Shown one piece after another: positions 24,901-34,398 of a stretch of DNA of 64,000 nucleotides. The position numbers and the translations under genes were made by a program. Numbering within the stretch: position 1 is the first letter of the stretch; each line of letters starts with the position of its first letter. The stretch is from the NCBI GenBank assembly GCA_964017155.1, contig OZ024854.1, forward strand, positions 52,195,096-52,259,095. The letters run 5' to 3'. This DNA is from Oasisia sp. SBJ-2009 (taxonomy: Eukaryota; Annelida; Polychaeta; Sabellida; Siboglinidae). The notes beneath the pieces are model-generated. The model was not told where the DNA came from and searched no databases. It saw only the letters and a list, made by a program, of their open reading frames with translations.

Positions 24901-27900
24901 GGATAGAGGCTCTGGAGGAATTGCACAATTTTTCATTCAAGAACCAGTAGCAATATGGTGCTGCCACCTGCCACCCATATTCGGGATCATAATAACATGA
25001 TAATAACAGTAAGTGTCATATCCAGCAAGTTCATCACTGGCAATTAACTCACATACTTAAAAAAATTACCATTTCTTTAAATGCTGTCTCTAAGGCTCCG
25101 ATGACAAGACTGTCAACCTCAATGCTGGCAGACCTGTCTTTGTAGGGAGACGGCAGATCGACCGTGGGTTCACGCTGCCATGAAGATTTCCGATGAGGGT
25201 CGCCAGTCACAGTGTGTCTCCTCATCAATTCCTCCCTCACGTCACACAGATTTCTCTGAAATTAAAGATCTCCTTCAATCATGTCACACATCACGTACAG
25301 TTCAGGGCACATTGGGGTAGAAGGAGATGTGTTGTTTACAAGAGGATAGATGGCTACTCAAAGTGCTGTACAGTTAAGTCCCGAGCAGACCTGTTTAATC
25401 AAACATGACATCAACTGATCTGGGAAGTATTCACACATGCTGCAATAAATACTGCCATGCTGCAAAGACTACCCATACGCAATACACACCATTGTCTCTG
25501 TCTAGGTTTTCATCCATACAGTCGAGTGAACTGGAGGAATGTGGACAAAACTGCCCAAGGTTCGAAATGACAACAACATGATTTCAACCCTTGCTTTGTT
25601 AATGCTCAAACCAGTGGCTCCATACTCTAAATTATGATAGCCACCTGACACTCTGTTGGAACAAGATCCTTGGCAGCGATGACTGGATTAATAAAAATCG
25701 CAATATACAATTAATTTACTGATTGGGCTACATATAATATACAATTCATTATGAACAAATATTAACACAATGTGACCCAGAAGAGACAAGAAACCATCAG
25801 TTTGTGTACTTCAATGTATTCCAATTGGGACCACCATACGAGTTTTCAGTGCAATGCACACGATTTAAACCACTACGGTACTCCATTTGCTACAGTTGGA
25901 TTAGGTCGATCGAAGTCACCATATGATACGCAATGAGATATTATGTAGCACAGGTAAATAACACATTTTGTACTCCTAATTAGAAGCTGTGAGATATACC
26001 ACCTACCTGTATGATGTGATGTAGCAAGTTGACTGCCATCAGGGCTGCTCCAGAGCCAGCATGACCATCAAACACAGCAAAGTAGGTCATCAGCCATCTT
26101 TCTTTTTCCTACAGGAATAAAATTGTGAAAATATCTATGTAGCTATCAATACTGTACAAGTCAATTAATCCAAAAAAGGTAAGTTCTTATATAGCACAGT
26201 ATCTTGTTCTCAGAACTGCTCACTGTGTTTTACGTTTTACTTCCTGGCAGATCTGGTCTTTACATCGAACACAATCTTGACTTCTCTGGGATGCAGCCAG
26301 CCATGATGCAATTAACACATGAAGGTTATTTGTATACACATATCCACCACTGTGTAGAATGGAACAAGTAGAACATTTGAAGTTGGTTAGTTCATATTCT
26401 TCTGACTGGGAATTGTGACTGAGTTCGGCTAATGCAGTGAACTTCCTGCTAATTCCAGGTAACAAAATGTACTACGTTGGTTAGTGACAATGACTGACAA
26501 GAATGTCCGAAACTGTCCCATACAAATCCAATAATATGTAATGGATTCAGAACAATGATATCAAGATAAAATCAAGTCACAACAGAATAATAGCAAGTTA
26601 CAACAATATTATGCCAATTCATACTTGCATTTAGATCACTTTCCGAGTTAAGATCTTGCGGAACACCATACAGAGTTTCCCTGGCCACCCGATCAGGCCA
26701 AGCGTCCTCATCGGAATAATCTGCAGCCACTCCTCCTGTCTGGTGGCTGTCAGAGTTCGCTTGACGAAGAAATGGCCCAAACTCCACAGAACAGTTCTTG
26801 GTGTCAACTTCACACTGGCAGGGCGAGAGCAGTTGTTGATCCCCCCTAAACTGGTTATCATCGTTCGACCGACAACGACTGCGTGTTTGACTGGTGTAGT
26901 CATCATTTTCATCATTGTTGCTAACAGATATGTAGTTGTCAGATATGTGCGGTGTGCACTGACGGTGTGGGTGACTTCTGCAGTGGTCCTGTCTCGTCAC
27001 AGTCAGAACACACGCATGGGCTTCGTCTTCATTCACTGCAGTCTTTCCAGCATTGATAACTCTGTAAATAAAACAACAATTGAGAAGAAAAAACCTCTTT
27101 TAAACATACATAATATATTGTTCATGTTTTAAACATGTTTTAAACCAGAGCTCTGTCTATTACAAATTCGTTTACGTATATATGTGATTTTCTCAAATCA
27201 ACACGTGATACCAGATGAAATTGCTTTCATTTGGGAAGGGAGCCAGAGGCAGTTTTGCTTTGTGTCCAACATCAATATGTTATCCTTTTATATTGACAAC
27301 ATTGTATCAATGTATACAAACTTTATCTGAGGTATGGTGGGGGACTGAGGCAACATTAAAGTAATTTGTTTCTGCAATCAGATGTCAACATTCTGAGACA
27401 TCAGACCTGAATTAATAAGTTGAAGGTATATTTGTGAAACTCCTCACCAAATTGCATTTAATGAGTCTGAAATTGTGTCTGTTCGAAAGTCGAATTTAAT
27501 TCATTTACTTCTGTGGATTTGTGTACTAATAAGAACATAATAGTAATTGATGATATAGCTGACTAACCCAAATGCCTTAGGGTATATACTATATACCCCA
27601 TTGGGCCACGCTCACCAAGTTAGTAACTGAGGTATAGCCTTAGGCATAGAACAACTGTCCTGATATCTACCACAGCCTATATAGTATCGTGTATGCCGGT
27701 GTAATAAAACGGATATCATTGTAAACATGTATCGTAGAGTTTTCACTCATATCCCAAGCGGGGAAGACACACCAGCAGTCCAGGAAGTGATGACAATTAA
27801 ATGTTTTATAAAAAGTTAATGCCCTGCAATTGCTCCTGTGCTGAAACCATTAAATATGTCCATTATAAAAATGTAATAGTGATAACTAAATGATGCATAA

Positions 27901-28034
27901 GTTGTGTCTTTAGCAGCATATATTGTTTATGGTTGATTTCTCATTGAATGCACACATGCATGCACGCACGCATGCACGCACGCATGCACGCACGCACCCA
28001 CACATATGTATTTCAGGTCATATATATGGCATTC

Positions 28035-28082
<48 letters not shown>

Positions 28083-28300
28083 CCTGAAATACATGTTTTA
28101 GTAAATATAAAAAAGAGTATATATATATATTATATGTATATAAAATTGGTCCACCATCCCCCCCACTTTTAAAGCTGGATCGTCGCTTATACACGTGCCC
28201 AGTGCCCACACACCATGTCTATAGTATAGTCTATAGTCCATAATATCATGCATGCACGCACGTTCACACGATGCCTTACCGCATTCACCCACGCACGCAT

Positions 28301-28359
<59 letters not shown>

Positions 28360-28659
28360 CACACGCAGCTGTCGGTAAAACTGGACAAAACAACGGGCTA
28401 AGCAATGATAAAATAGAAGTGGAACTACGTACTCAGCGTAGCCGGCACGACCAGGCAGACTGTCGTTGTCACGCGCCGATATGATGACCCGTGTGTTGTG
28501 GTCGCCCCAAACCACTGAATGGTCGGGATCCAGCGCCAGGAACAGTGGCCGGTTGTACGGGAACCGTTCCGGTAGGACGAGCTTGGCAGGGTCCGTATGC
28601 GTGGTTGGTCTCTGGCCTATAGCTGCCGAAAGACGCCGTCTTAGACGTCGCATTGTCAT
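15905..28659 (-). CDS. PP2C-family Ser/Thr phosphatase, PPM1H/J/M group, complete
   Basis: Metal-dependent (Mn/Mg) protein phosphatase. Eleven exons in transcript order: 28433-28659, 26602-27061, 26007-26108, 25070-25255, 24534-24646, 23824-23908, 19477-19595, 18543-18606, 17934-18041, 16988-17139, 15905-16091. The sum is 1803 nt, 600 residues plus stop, in frame at every junction. The ATG at 28659 has an in-frame TGA 12 nt upstream. Family landmarks: RFPYNRPLFL (about 30), GYAE-VINAGKTAVNEDEA (73-90), catalytic FDGHAGSG (242-249), GGCTALVAIVFNGKLYVANAGDSR, IPMSEDFTPLHEQRRLQ, FPLVYGEGKRARLMATIGVTRGFGDHDL (metal-site region near 467), DGLWD (510-514) and NDDITAFVVPL (from 570). It is longer than human PPM1H, recalled as about 514 residues, because exon 2 encodes a polar, acidic linker of about 120 residues before the catalytic core. 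The exon 2 donor (26602) was chosen because it keeps frame; it is the least certain border. A CR1-like LINE fills intron 6. From gene order the closest human counterpart may be PPM1M, but the sequence alone does not separate H, J and M. Confidence 0.95.
16581..16595. repeat. G15 homopolymer
   Basis: A run of about 15 G on the plus strand within the last intron of the phosphatase gene. Confidence 0.9.
19966..22977 (-). CDS. LINE ORF2: endonuclease and reverse transcriptase
   Basis: An uninterrupted 1003-codon frame. An APE-type endonuclease occupies about residues 80-315, with CLNARSIV, ITESWA, YRSPN, MGDFNH and LGCSDHN. The reverse transcriptase occupies about residues 500-780, with NIIPFFKKGS, NYRPVSLT, DFKKAFDKVPH, SGVPQGSVLGP and the catalytic FADDTKVF. 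After it comes the C-terminal region typical of CR1-type elements (YKTIVRPHLEYCIQAWRPY, ERVQRRATKMIP). The real start is probably downstream of the first methionine, because the first 60 or so codons overlap ORF1 in another frame. The lack of stops or frameshifts suggests a recent insertion. Confidence 0.9.
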   Translation of the reverse strand: MGILCWEGRYVRERWPPSKRKGRSSVLREPASIYGQRNRLQFFKLVSQGGYTEKPNTRGIAKDSKKKSAKNSLESPTKFGYKCVCLNARSIVNKRNELNIMVEDIDPHIIGITESWATPDISDAELGMTGYVMFRKDRLGRRGGGVILYIKESIQAYEIKLEKEAECEAVWCNIVTGNSTLTVGLVYRSPNISIEENEKMHNAIKEVSKRDCIIMGDFNHGHIKWTSLQSPGREDQEFLNLVQDSFLFQHVLEPTRDKNVLDIVLSSQKEFVDNVNICEPLGCSDHNQIHFIIKVKGERNRKIRYRKNFHKGRYKDMREYLAKIDWNNTLKNKTATECWNILKREIDCVVDKFVPLKKQGKRSKKKHLSKEAIRKIKYKQMMWKTYRHTGSDEDYAIYKEALNQATAEIRNSKRSYEQKIAFNIKHDSKSFYAYVRSKQKVQDKVGPLEGSDGNIITEGFLMAENLNEYFSSVFTREDISTLPVLETKFEGRECDYLGQLTVTPKMVAMKIRDMKDNKSPGVDGIPPKLLLEIVEQISIPLATVFNLALEEGVVPVEWKEANIIPFFKKGSRSKSENYRPVSLTSVICKLLERLIKDHLVDFLVKNKLINTSQHGFLKAKSCLTNMLCFLEDVTKWVDEGSPVDIIYLDFKKAFDKVPHQRLLLKLKAHGIGNSMINWIEKWLIDRRQRVVVDGEVSNWKSVLSGVPQGSVLGPILFLIYINDLDDDITSKVLKFADDTKVFRKIKSDADRQHLQDDLNKLIEWSEKWQMLFNFGKCKCLHTGHGNENAQYTMGGTVLNTTVKEKDLGLTISADMKVSEQCGIAAAKANQILGLIRRNIVYKEKELIIPLYKTIVRPHLEYCIQAWRPYRKKDIDMLERVQRRATKMIPRLRNISYEMRLKECGLTTLETRRLRGDQIEVFKILNGYENIDRNIFFTVKEERRTRGHGVALAKKQCRLDIRKFSFSQRIVNEWNKLSADCVGARSVNMFKNKIDIYLRRAGYT
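22842..23219 (-). pseudogene. LINE ORF1 C-terminal part, SGNH/GDSL esterase domain
   Basis: The open frame reads CILVHVGTNNADREGTTRI, then IILSGILPVIGGRG, GFVDLWGYF and DGLHLSGKGAAVFSENL. GTNN corresponds to the SGNH block III Asn region and DGLHLS to the Asp-x-x-His dyad. The nucleophile Ser block lies upstream of the truncation, so the domain is incomplete. Its 3' end overlaps the start of the ORF2 frame. Confidence 0.7.
27951..28092. repeat. GCATGCAC-type repeat and TA-loop inverted repeat
   Basis: A (GCATGCAC)-like run at 27951-28000 is followed by GTATTTCAGGTCA (28007-28019), about 60 bp of mostly TA, then the exact inverse TGACCTGAAATAC (28080-28092). The inverted arms are perfect over 13 bp. 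It lies in intron 1 of the phosphatase gene. Confidence 0.85.
28297..28366. repeat. (GCAC)n tetranucleotide array
   Basis: About 17 units of the CpG-containing GCAC tetranucleotide, 70 bp inside the first intron of the phosphatase gene. Confidence 0.95.
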
Positions 28660-28817
28660 CGTCAGACGTCACGAATAAGTTTGTTAGCATACAGTAGTCC
28701 GACGAGAAACCACTCCTATTCATGTGACCCACAATGTAAACACTTCGTTTGAGTATGACTTGGGCTAGATCATTAAGAGTCCGCTATACGGCGCCACCGT
28801 CAGTCTCGCCAGGTGGA

Positions 28818-28865
28818 CAGACTCCGTGAGGTGGCAGCATTTTTTAGCTCCTCAACTCCGCCTGG
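28818..28865 (-). promoter_or_regulatory. 48-bp module shared with the WDR82 promoter
   Basis: Read on the minus strand, this starts CCAGGCGGAGTTGAGG and ends CACCTCACGGAGTCTG, 159 bp upstream of the phosphatase ATG. Only three positions differ from 5017-5064. A GGCGCC word follows downstream, as it does at WDR82. Its orientation relative to the gene matches that at WDR82. Confidence 0.6.
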
Positions 28866-29069
28866 TGTATTTATGAGCTTCCGATGTAACCGACAGGGTG
28901 GCTTCACTCCACAATAGGGTAGAGACGCTGATTGGCTTTTCGGCGAAGTTTTGTGTTGACCCTATGTAACATGAAAACATGCTCCATGCATTTTATCTGC
29001 ACGAACTGAAAAACGATAAGTTTATATATTTACTTTGAAGTGTGTCACTTAAATGTAATTCATATTTTT

Positions 29070-29640
29070 AGTGAGGCGCGGTGGCCGAGTGGTTACAGAG
29101 CCGGACTGCCGATCGGAGGGACTCAGATTCGATTTCTAATGCTGGTTGGTCCATATTTCATAGCCACCGCGTCGAACCTTGGACCAATTTGTTCACCACT
29201 CGGACCATCATCGCAAGCCAGGGGTCGAAACTACCCCTGGCCGATCGGCTGCGTAAAGCTGGAGAGTGTGCGAAGTCGAACTATACAACTGATTTCGCCA
29301 GTCGCTACTGCGTCAGCCGTGGGAACAGTGCAAATACCCGCCCTAATTTGAAGACAGATGCGTAATTGGTGAAAATCCCAAATGCGTGAATCCATTAATT
29401 CATGCCATAAACACTGCATGTAACACTTTGTGGCTGAAAATCACCCAAAATTAACATTAGGCCGGACACTGACCATGCACACTCCTCGTGGTGGATTTAA
29501 TTGGCTGACAATAAATAAGGAGTTTTTGAAAGGGATACTCCAAGGGTAGTGAAGAGCTGATAGTGACGTACTCAGCCGCAGCGACCCCTGGCACGCAAGG
29601 ATGTCATGGGATGACCAGGCCAACTCGAAATGCAAAATTT
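29070..29640 (+). mobile_element. tRNA-derived SINE
   Basis: The head GGCGCGGTGGCCGAGTGGTT contains a near-perfect tRNA A box (TGGCCGAGTGG), and GATTCGATTTC about 40 bp later resembles a B box, so an internal RNA polymerase III promoter is likely. The body shares sequence with 11925-12235. The 3' boundary is approximate. Confidence 0.65.
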
Positions 29641-30050
29641 ATTTCAGACATTACAAGAACAAGACAATGTCGATACCATTAACGAGCACATCACATATGT
29701 GATAAAAAGCGACAAATGTAGCCGAAACAAACAAGAAGTAAGCAAAATATAGAACGTCGTCACCAACGCGAGCCCTGATGAAGAATTAACGACGAAACAT
29801 TATGAAACATATCAGCCATAAAAATCCGAATAAAGTACACAGAAATACAACATTGAAGCGATCGAAAGCAAAGGAGGACATAAGGACATCTAAGCAATAA
29901 ATCATATGCGAAACGATCATGACATCACAGAACCTGGGGAAAATATTATTTTAATAATGTATTTATCTGTATTGTTATACTTTTTTACTCATGTATATTT
30001 ACAAACGCGGCAAACGAATCTACCTTCCGGGAAAATCCAGTTTTTTTGTA

Positions 30051-30175
30051 TTGTTTTATATTGTATTGTATTGTATTGTATTGTATTGTATTGTATTGTA
30101 TTGTATTGTATTGTATTGTATTGTATTGTATTGTATTGTATTGTATTGTATTGTATTGTAGTGTATTGTATTGTA
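30051..30175. repeat. (TTGTA)n pentanucleotide array
   Basis: About 25 nearly perfect ATTGT/TTGTA units. Confidence 0.97.
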
Positions 30176-30189
30176 ACATCGATACATTA

Positions 30190-31310
30190 GAGACGGTACC
30201 AACTCAAAAACACTAGGTAATTGGTACATTAAATGTTTATGAGAAAGACGAATTCCCAGAGCATGGAAGAAGAAAGACGTTAAGAAATACAGATCGATAT
30301 ATCTGTTATAAACATCTATAAATTACGATATTATTAACGCAAATGCTAGAGAAAACAATCGACGAAAACAGGTTTCAGAAGCAGGTACTTTAGGACAGAC
30401 CACGTCGTAAACCAGTAGAAGGCGAAGTGCCTAAAATACTATTCCGCACTCATCGCGCTCGTCGACTGCGAGAAAGCCTTCGACACGGCGCAAGCCCAAG
30501 AAGTAGGGCTACTCACCTCGCTTCAAGTACATACTTTCTAAGTAAATCTCACCTTCGCTTTGACGACGAAATACTCATACATGCTAAAACACCGCATGAA
30601 CTACAACAAATGCTACAGGAGCTAGCTGATGAGAGTGAAAACAAAGATCTGAAGAAGAACACATCGACGTCAAGAAAACGATACAGCATTATGTGTCAAC
30701 ACCACGTATAGATCGTTGGAAGCCACGTCTACATACGACAGTGACGCAGCACCAAACACACAAACAAAGAAAATGTGATTCAAAGAAAAACCAGGGCCGG
30801 CTGGACAGCATAGGTCAAGAACCTTCTTCAAGGGTAGCAATGGAACCTACTTGAAGTTGAAGAGACAAGTCTACGACACATGTGTACATCCAGCAATGAT
30901 ATTTGCAGAATCATGGGTACTCACAAATCAGTCAACAACAAACAGACATCGTTTGTGCGGCTAGCAGCCGCACAAACGACGAAGCCGCACGAAGATGGAA
31001 ACAAGTATGTTAAATCACACATCGGTACAGAAATATGACTGAACAAATCAGAAAACGGAAGTGCATAGACCTGCCTTAGCATGGCACGTCAGTAGTTCTA
31101 CAAGATAACCGATGGACATCACGTATCACGATATGGATACATTACGAAGGGTAACGAACTAGAGGAAGACAGGAGAGACGTATGCCACGCGATCTAGACG
31201 AGTGTTGGAACTTGGAAGGGTACTATCTGGCAGAGCTTTCGTAGCGCAAGACAGGCTGGTCTGGAAACAGCATGCTGGGGAGACAGCATCCTGCTTTCTC
31301 TTGTTACGTA
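30190..31310 (+). mobile_element. Decayed RTE-like LINE remnant
   Basis: Pieces of reverse transcriptase appear across frames in the right order: KKKDVKKYRSISL near 30270, VSEAGTLGQTT near 30370, ALVDCEKAFDTA near 30455, ILIHAKTPHELQQMLQELAD near 30580, DNRWTSRITIW near 31105, and DRLVWKQHAGETASCF near 31250. Many stops and frameshifts lie between them, so it is dead. The ELQQMLQELADESE and DRLVWKQHA motifs are typical of RTE/BovB-type elements. Confidence 0.7.
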
Positions 31311-31734
31311 ATACAACTAGCTGTTCCTCCTTTACAGTCCACACCGTCCCAGTTGCAGACATGTCGGACTACTCAGACTATGAATTGAAATAACGTCTAA
31401 TAGAGCTTGTTGTCTTGTGAATGCAAACACACTCCCGCCATGCCATCTCTCCCACTTACATAATACTTTGCATTGTTCTAAAGCCCTTGTGATACAATCA
31501 CTTCCAAATTAAGGTCACCTTACGTAAAACCAGTGGGCAGAATGTTAACTGTAACGTTTGTAACGTCACATAAAAGTAAGAATGACTTTATTCTAGGCAA
31601 AATACAACATTACAATTTGCAGTCCCAGCATGGTTCGTCACAAGCCCCGTAGTATAGCACGGAGTCCGGGAAACCCGGTTAAAGGTGTTACACACTGACA
31701 TTTCTTTGTCAAGTCCATGGAATGGCTGCACCAT

Positions 31735-33700
31735 ACTTATGGCTATCAAGTGCCCATGCCCGGCCTGAAAGCACCGAGGAAAGGGTTGGGCATAATCTCA
31801 AAATGAGTACTTAATTGGGAGTTGATGGCCTTTTAAAATAGCTTAGAGATGAACGGGAGAATGCTAATCGGTCTGTAGTTTTGCTTGTCTAAAGGATCTT
31901 TTTTTCTTATACACCGGGATAACTTGCGCTTCTTTAAGTCTGTTTGGGAAGGCTGAGGTCGTAAATGAGTGGTTTATTAATTTTGCTAATGGTTCCGAAA
32001 TTGTTTTACTGCAATATGTTATTATTTTCGCAGGGATGCCATCGACTCCTGTGTCTTTTCTTGAACTTGATTTAGTAATGAAAGTATCTATGCTCTCAGA
32101 GGTGACGGGGCTAAAATCAAAAGCAGCAGGAGCTGGGATGTGGGCTGTTATTTTTTGGTTGCTGGGATGATTTAATATGTCTTTCGGGATAGGTACAGCT
32201 GATAGGTCTTGGGCGGCATTTACAAAGAACTCGTTCAGAGTACTCGCAACAGAGATTTGGTTTGATATGATATTATAGTTTTCTGAGAGCATTATTACAG
32301 AGTGTCTTAGGAGCCCTTTGTTTGACAAAAATGGTTTTACGGTGGACCAGAATTCTTTGGACCTGGGTCCACCGGCACACCTCTCGGAAAGGTAATGTCT
32401 TATTGACTGTCGTTTTAGTTTTGTACAGAGATTTCTTTGCATACGGTAAGCTTCCCAGTTGGCCGCAGTACGCCATGTTTTGTACTTGTTGAAAAACATT
32501 GTCTTTTTAAAGACTGCTTTTCGAAGTTTGGAGTTCATAAATGGGGTTTACTTGGTTTTGGCTGTTTTCTCTTTGATTGGGGCATGCTCGTTTGAACATC
32601 GATGAGGAGGATTTCATGGGCCCAGTAGGTGTCATCCACGTACGTCATCGAAAACATAAGCAACATCAAAAGGGATGACCCCACTGAATCACTGAAGACC
32701 TTCTCATCGAAATGTTTGCATGAACGACACTTAATTTTTCGTTTGTTTGGTGGAGGAGCCGCACCTTAAATAATGCAGGAAATCGTATTGTGCCAGTCAC
32801 AAATGCCGCATGTGAAATTTGTGATGTTAGACAGAAGGGACGGTCTATTTGTAACGATAACATCCAATATTGAAGGGTGTGCGTCTTTCATGAAACATGT
32901 TGGAGTCTTGATAAGATTGGTAAAATCAACTATTTCGCATACCGTATGCAAAGGTTGGGATTTGTCAGGTTTCACCAGGTTATAGTTCACATCTCCAATG
33001 ACAATTACATTATCGAAATGAAAATGAACTTTATACACGTAGTAAAATCGTAAATAAAACTAGCATTTGGCATCGAAGGTGGCCGATAGACGCAGACAAT
33101 CGCCCATTTGCGGCCACAAACCGTTGTTTCAATTGTAATGCTTTCTACATGTTGTAACTCAAGGTCGGGGCGCTGACGTGTTGGTAAGTCAGATCTGACA
33201 TAAGTCAGAATGCCCCCACCTCGACCAGTCCGGTCTTTTTTAAAAGACGTGTAATTAGGTATGTAAAACTGAGCAAGACTGAACGAAGGATCTAGTTTTG
33301 TCTCAGTTATAAATAAGATGTCCACAAGCATACTTGAAAACAAATCAGACAGTTCGTATTTTTTCGCAGGCTGTTGATATTAAGGTGTGAGACGATAATG
33401 TTCTTTGGGCAATTCTTCATCACTGAGCGAAGTTCGTGAAATATATCGTTTACCTCAGATGTATATGTCATTTCGTCATTCGTATCATCTGTTAGAAGTG
33501 ATTCTGCAGATGAGAAGAACGAGTCAGTGAACAGGGGTAGTTGACACTGGAAGCAGTACCAGTTCTCGGTAGTCACTGACAGTCTAGCACAATCTTGATC
33601 GGTTATACGGATGGCTTCTGGCAGGCACTTCAAATGTGACCACGTACCACACGAGTCACACTTATTTCATTCCAAGTGCTCTACTGGTGGCAGATCAGGT
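31735..33700 (-). mobile_element. Decayed LINE with PHD finger, 3' truncated
   Basis: Minus-strand pieces in order: a PHD-like finger (CDSCGTWSHLKC then WYCFQCQ, 33540-33650); endonuclease (IIVSHLNINSLR, LFITETKLD, RTGRGGGILTYV, VYRPPS, VIGDVNYN); a linker (32538 down to about 32150); and the reverse transcriptase start (DTGVDGIPAKII, QVIPVYKK, then shifted NYRPISILPFISKLF and FLGAFRPGMGT near 31750). The rest of the reverse transcriptase is absent. LINEs usually lose their 5' end, so loss of the 3' part points to a later deletion. Confidence 0.75.
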
Positions 33701-34398
33701 GTTACAATATGACTGAATACAATGCCACCAGTTGAGAGCATAAATGTGTTCTTATAATAATGCCACGAAGATAATTGTTGGCATTTCAAGAGTGAGCTTT
33801 ATCATGTTCACACAATCTGTTTCATTCATAGTTATGTGCACAAAGTAATGCCTGCTCCCAAAAGCAAACTGTGAGTCAACGGTTAACCTCCCCATCTATC
33901 CAGGTCACCCTCTGGACTTTCTGATCTAAATTTCACTTCATCGTTACCTAATCTATTAAAACATGTCTCTTGGGGACACCGAACCAGTTCCGTGAATCAG
34001 AGCATCCCTTGCATTGTGTATGATCGACTACACACATGCTACTGACATACCTCTGTGGCAGAGTCTAGTGGGATACACGTCCTATTCTAGGGCATGCTGA
34101 GGCTGGTGCTCTGCACTGGGGACCTGAATTTGTTACATACAAAATAAATTAAGATTCCTGGACAATTTTGGATGGCATTATGAGTATGATTCTCCAAACT
34201 ACTCCCCCACATGGCCCCAATGAACACAAGAACTATCTCCAACACTCCACCTCCCTAAAAATAACCAAAACTTATTATTTCTGACAAACCGTGACATTTC
34301 AAACAAACTATCACACCCCAGAAGTAATCATGCTATTGGCATGTATGTATATATCACACACAGGGAGTGAGACACTGACAGAGTCGGACTGACTGTAC

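Larger units (their letters stand above)
28866..34398. other. Transposon-rich intergenic region
   Basis: No host gene is supported. It holds a tRNA-derived SINE, a TTGTA array, an RTE-like LINE remnant and a PHD-finger LINE remnant, described separately. In 31311-31734 and 33701-34398 I recognise nothing. Confidence 0.6.

Noticed and set aside
29070..29145. Functional tRNA gene
   Set aside because: The A box is good, but the B box is degenerate and the sequence does not close an acceptor stem. It continues into a body found elsewhere, so it is a SINE head.
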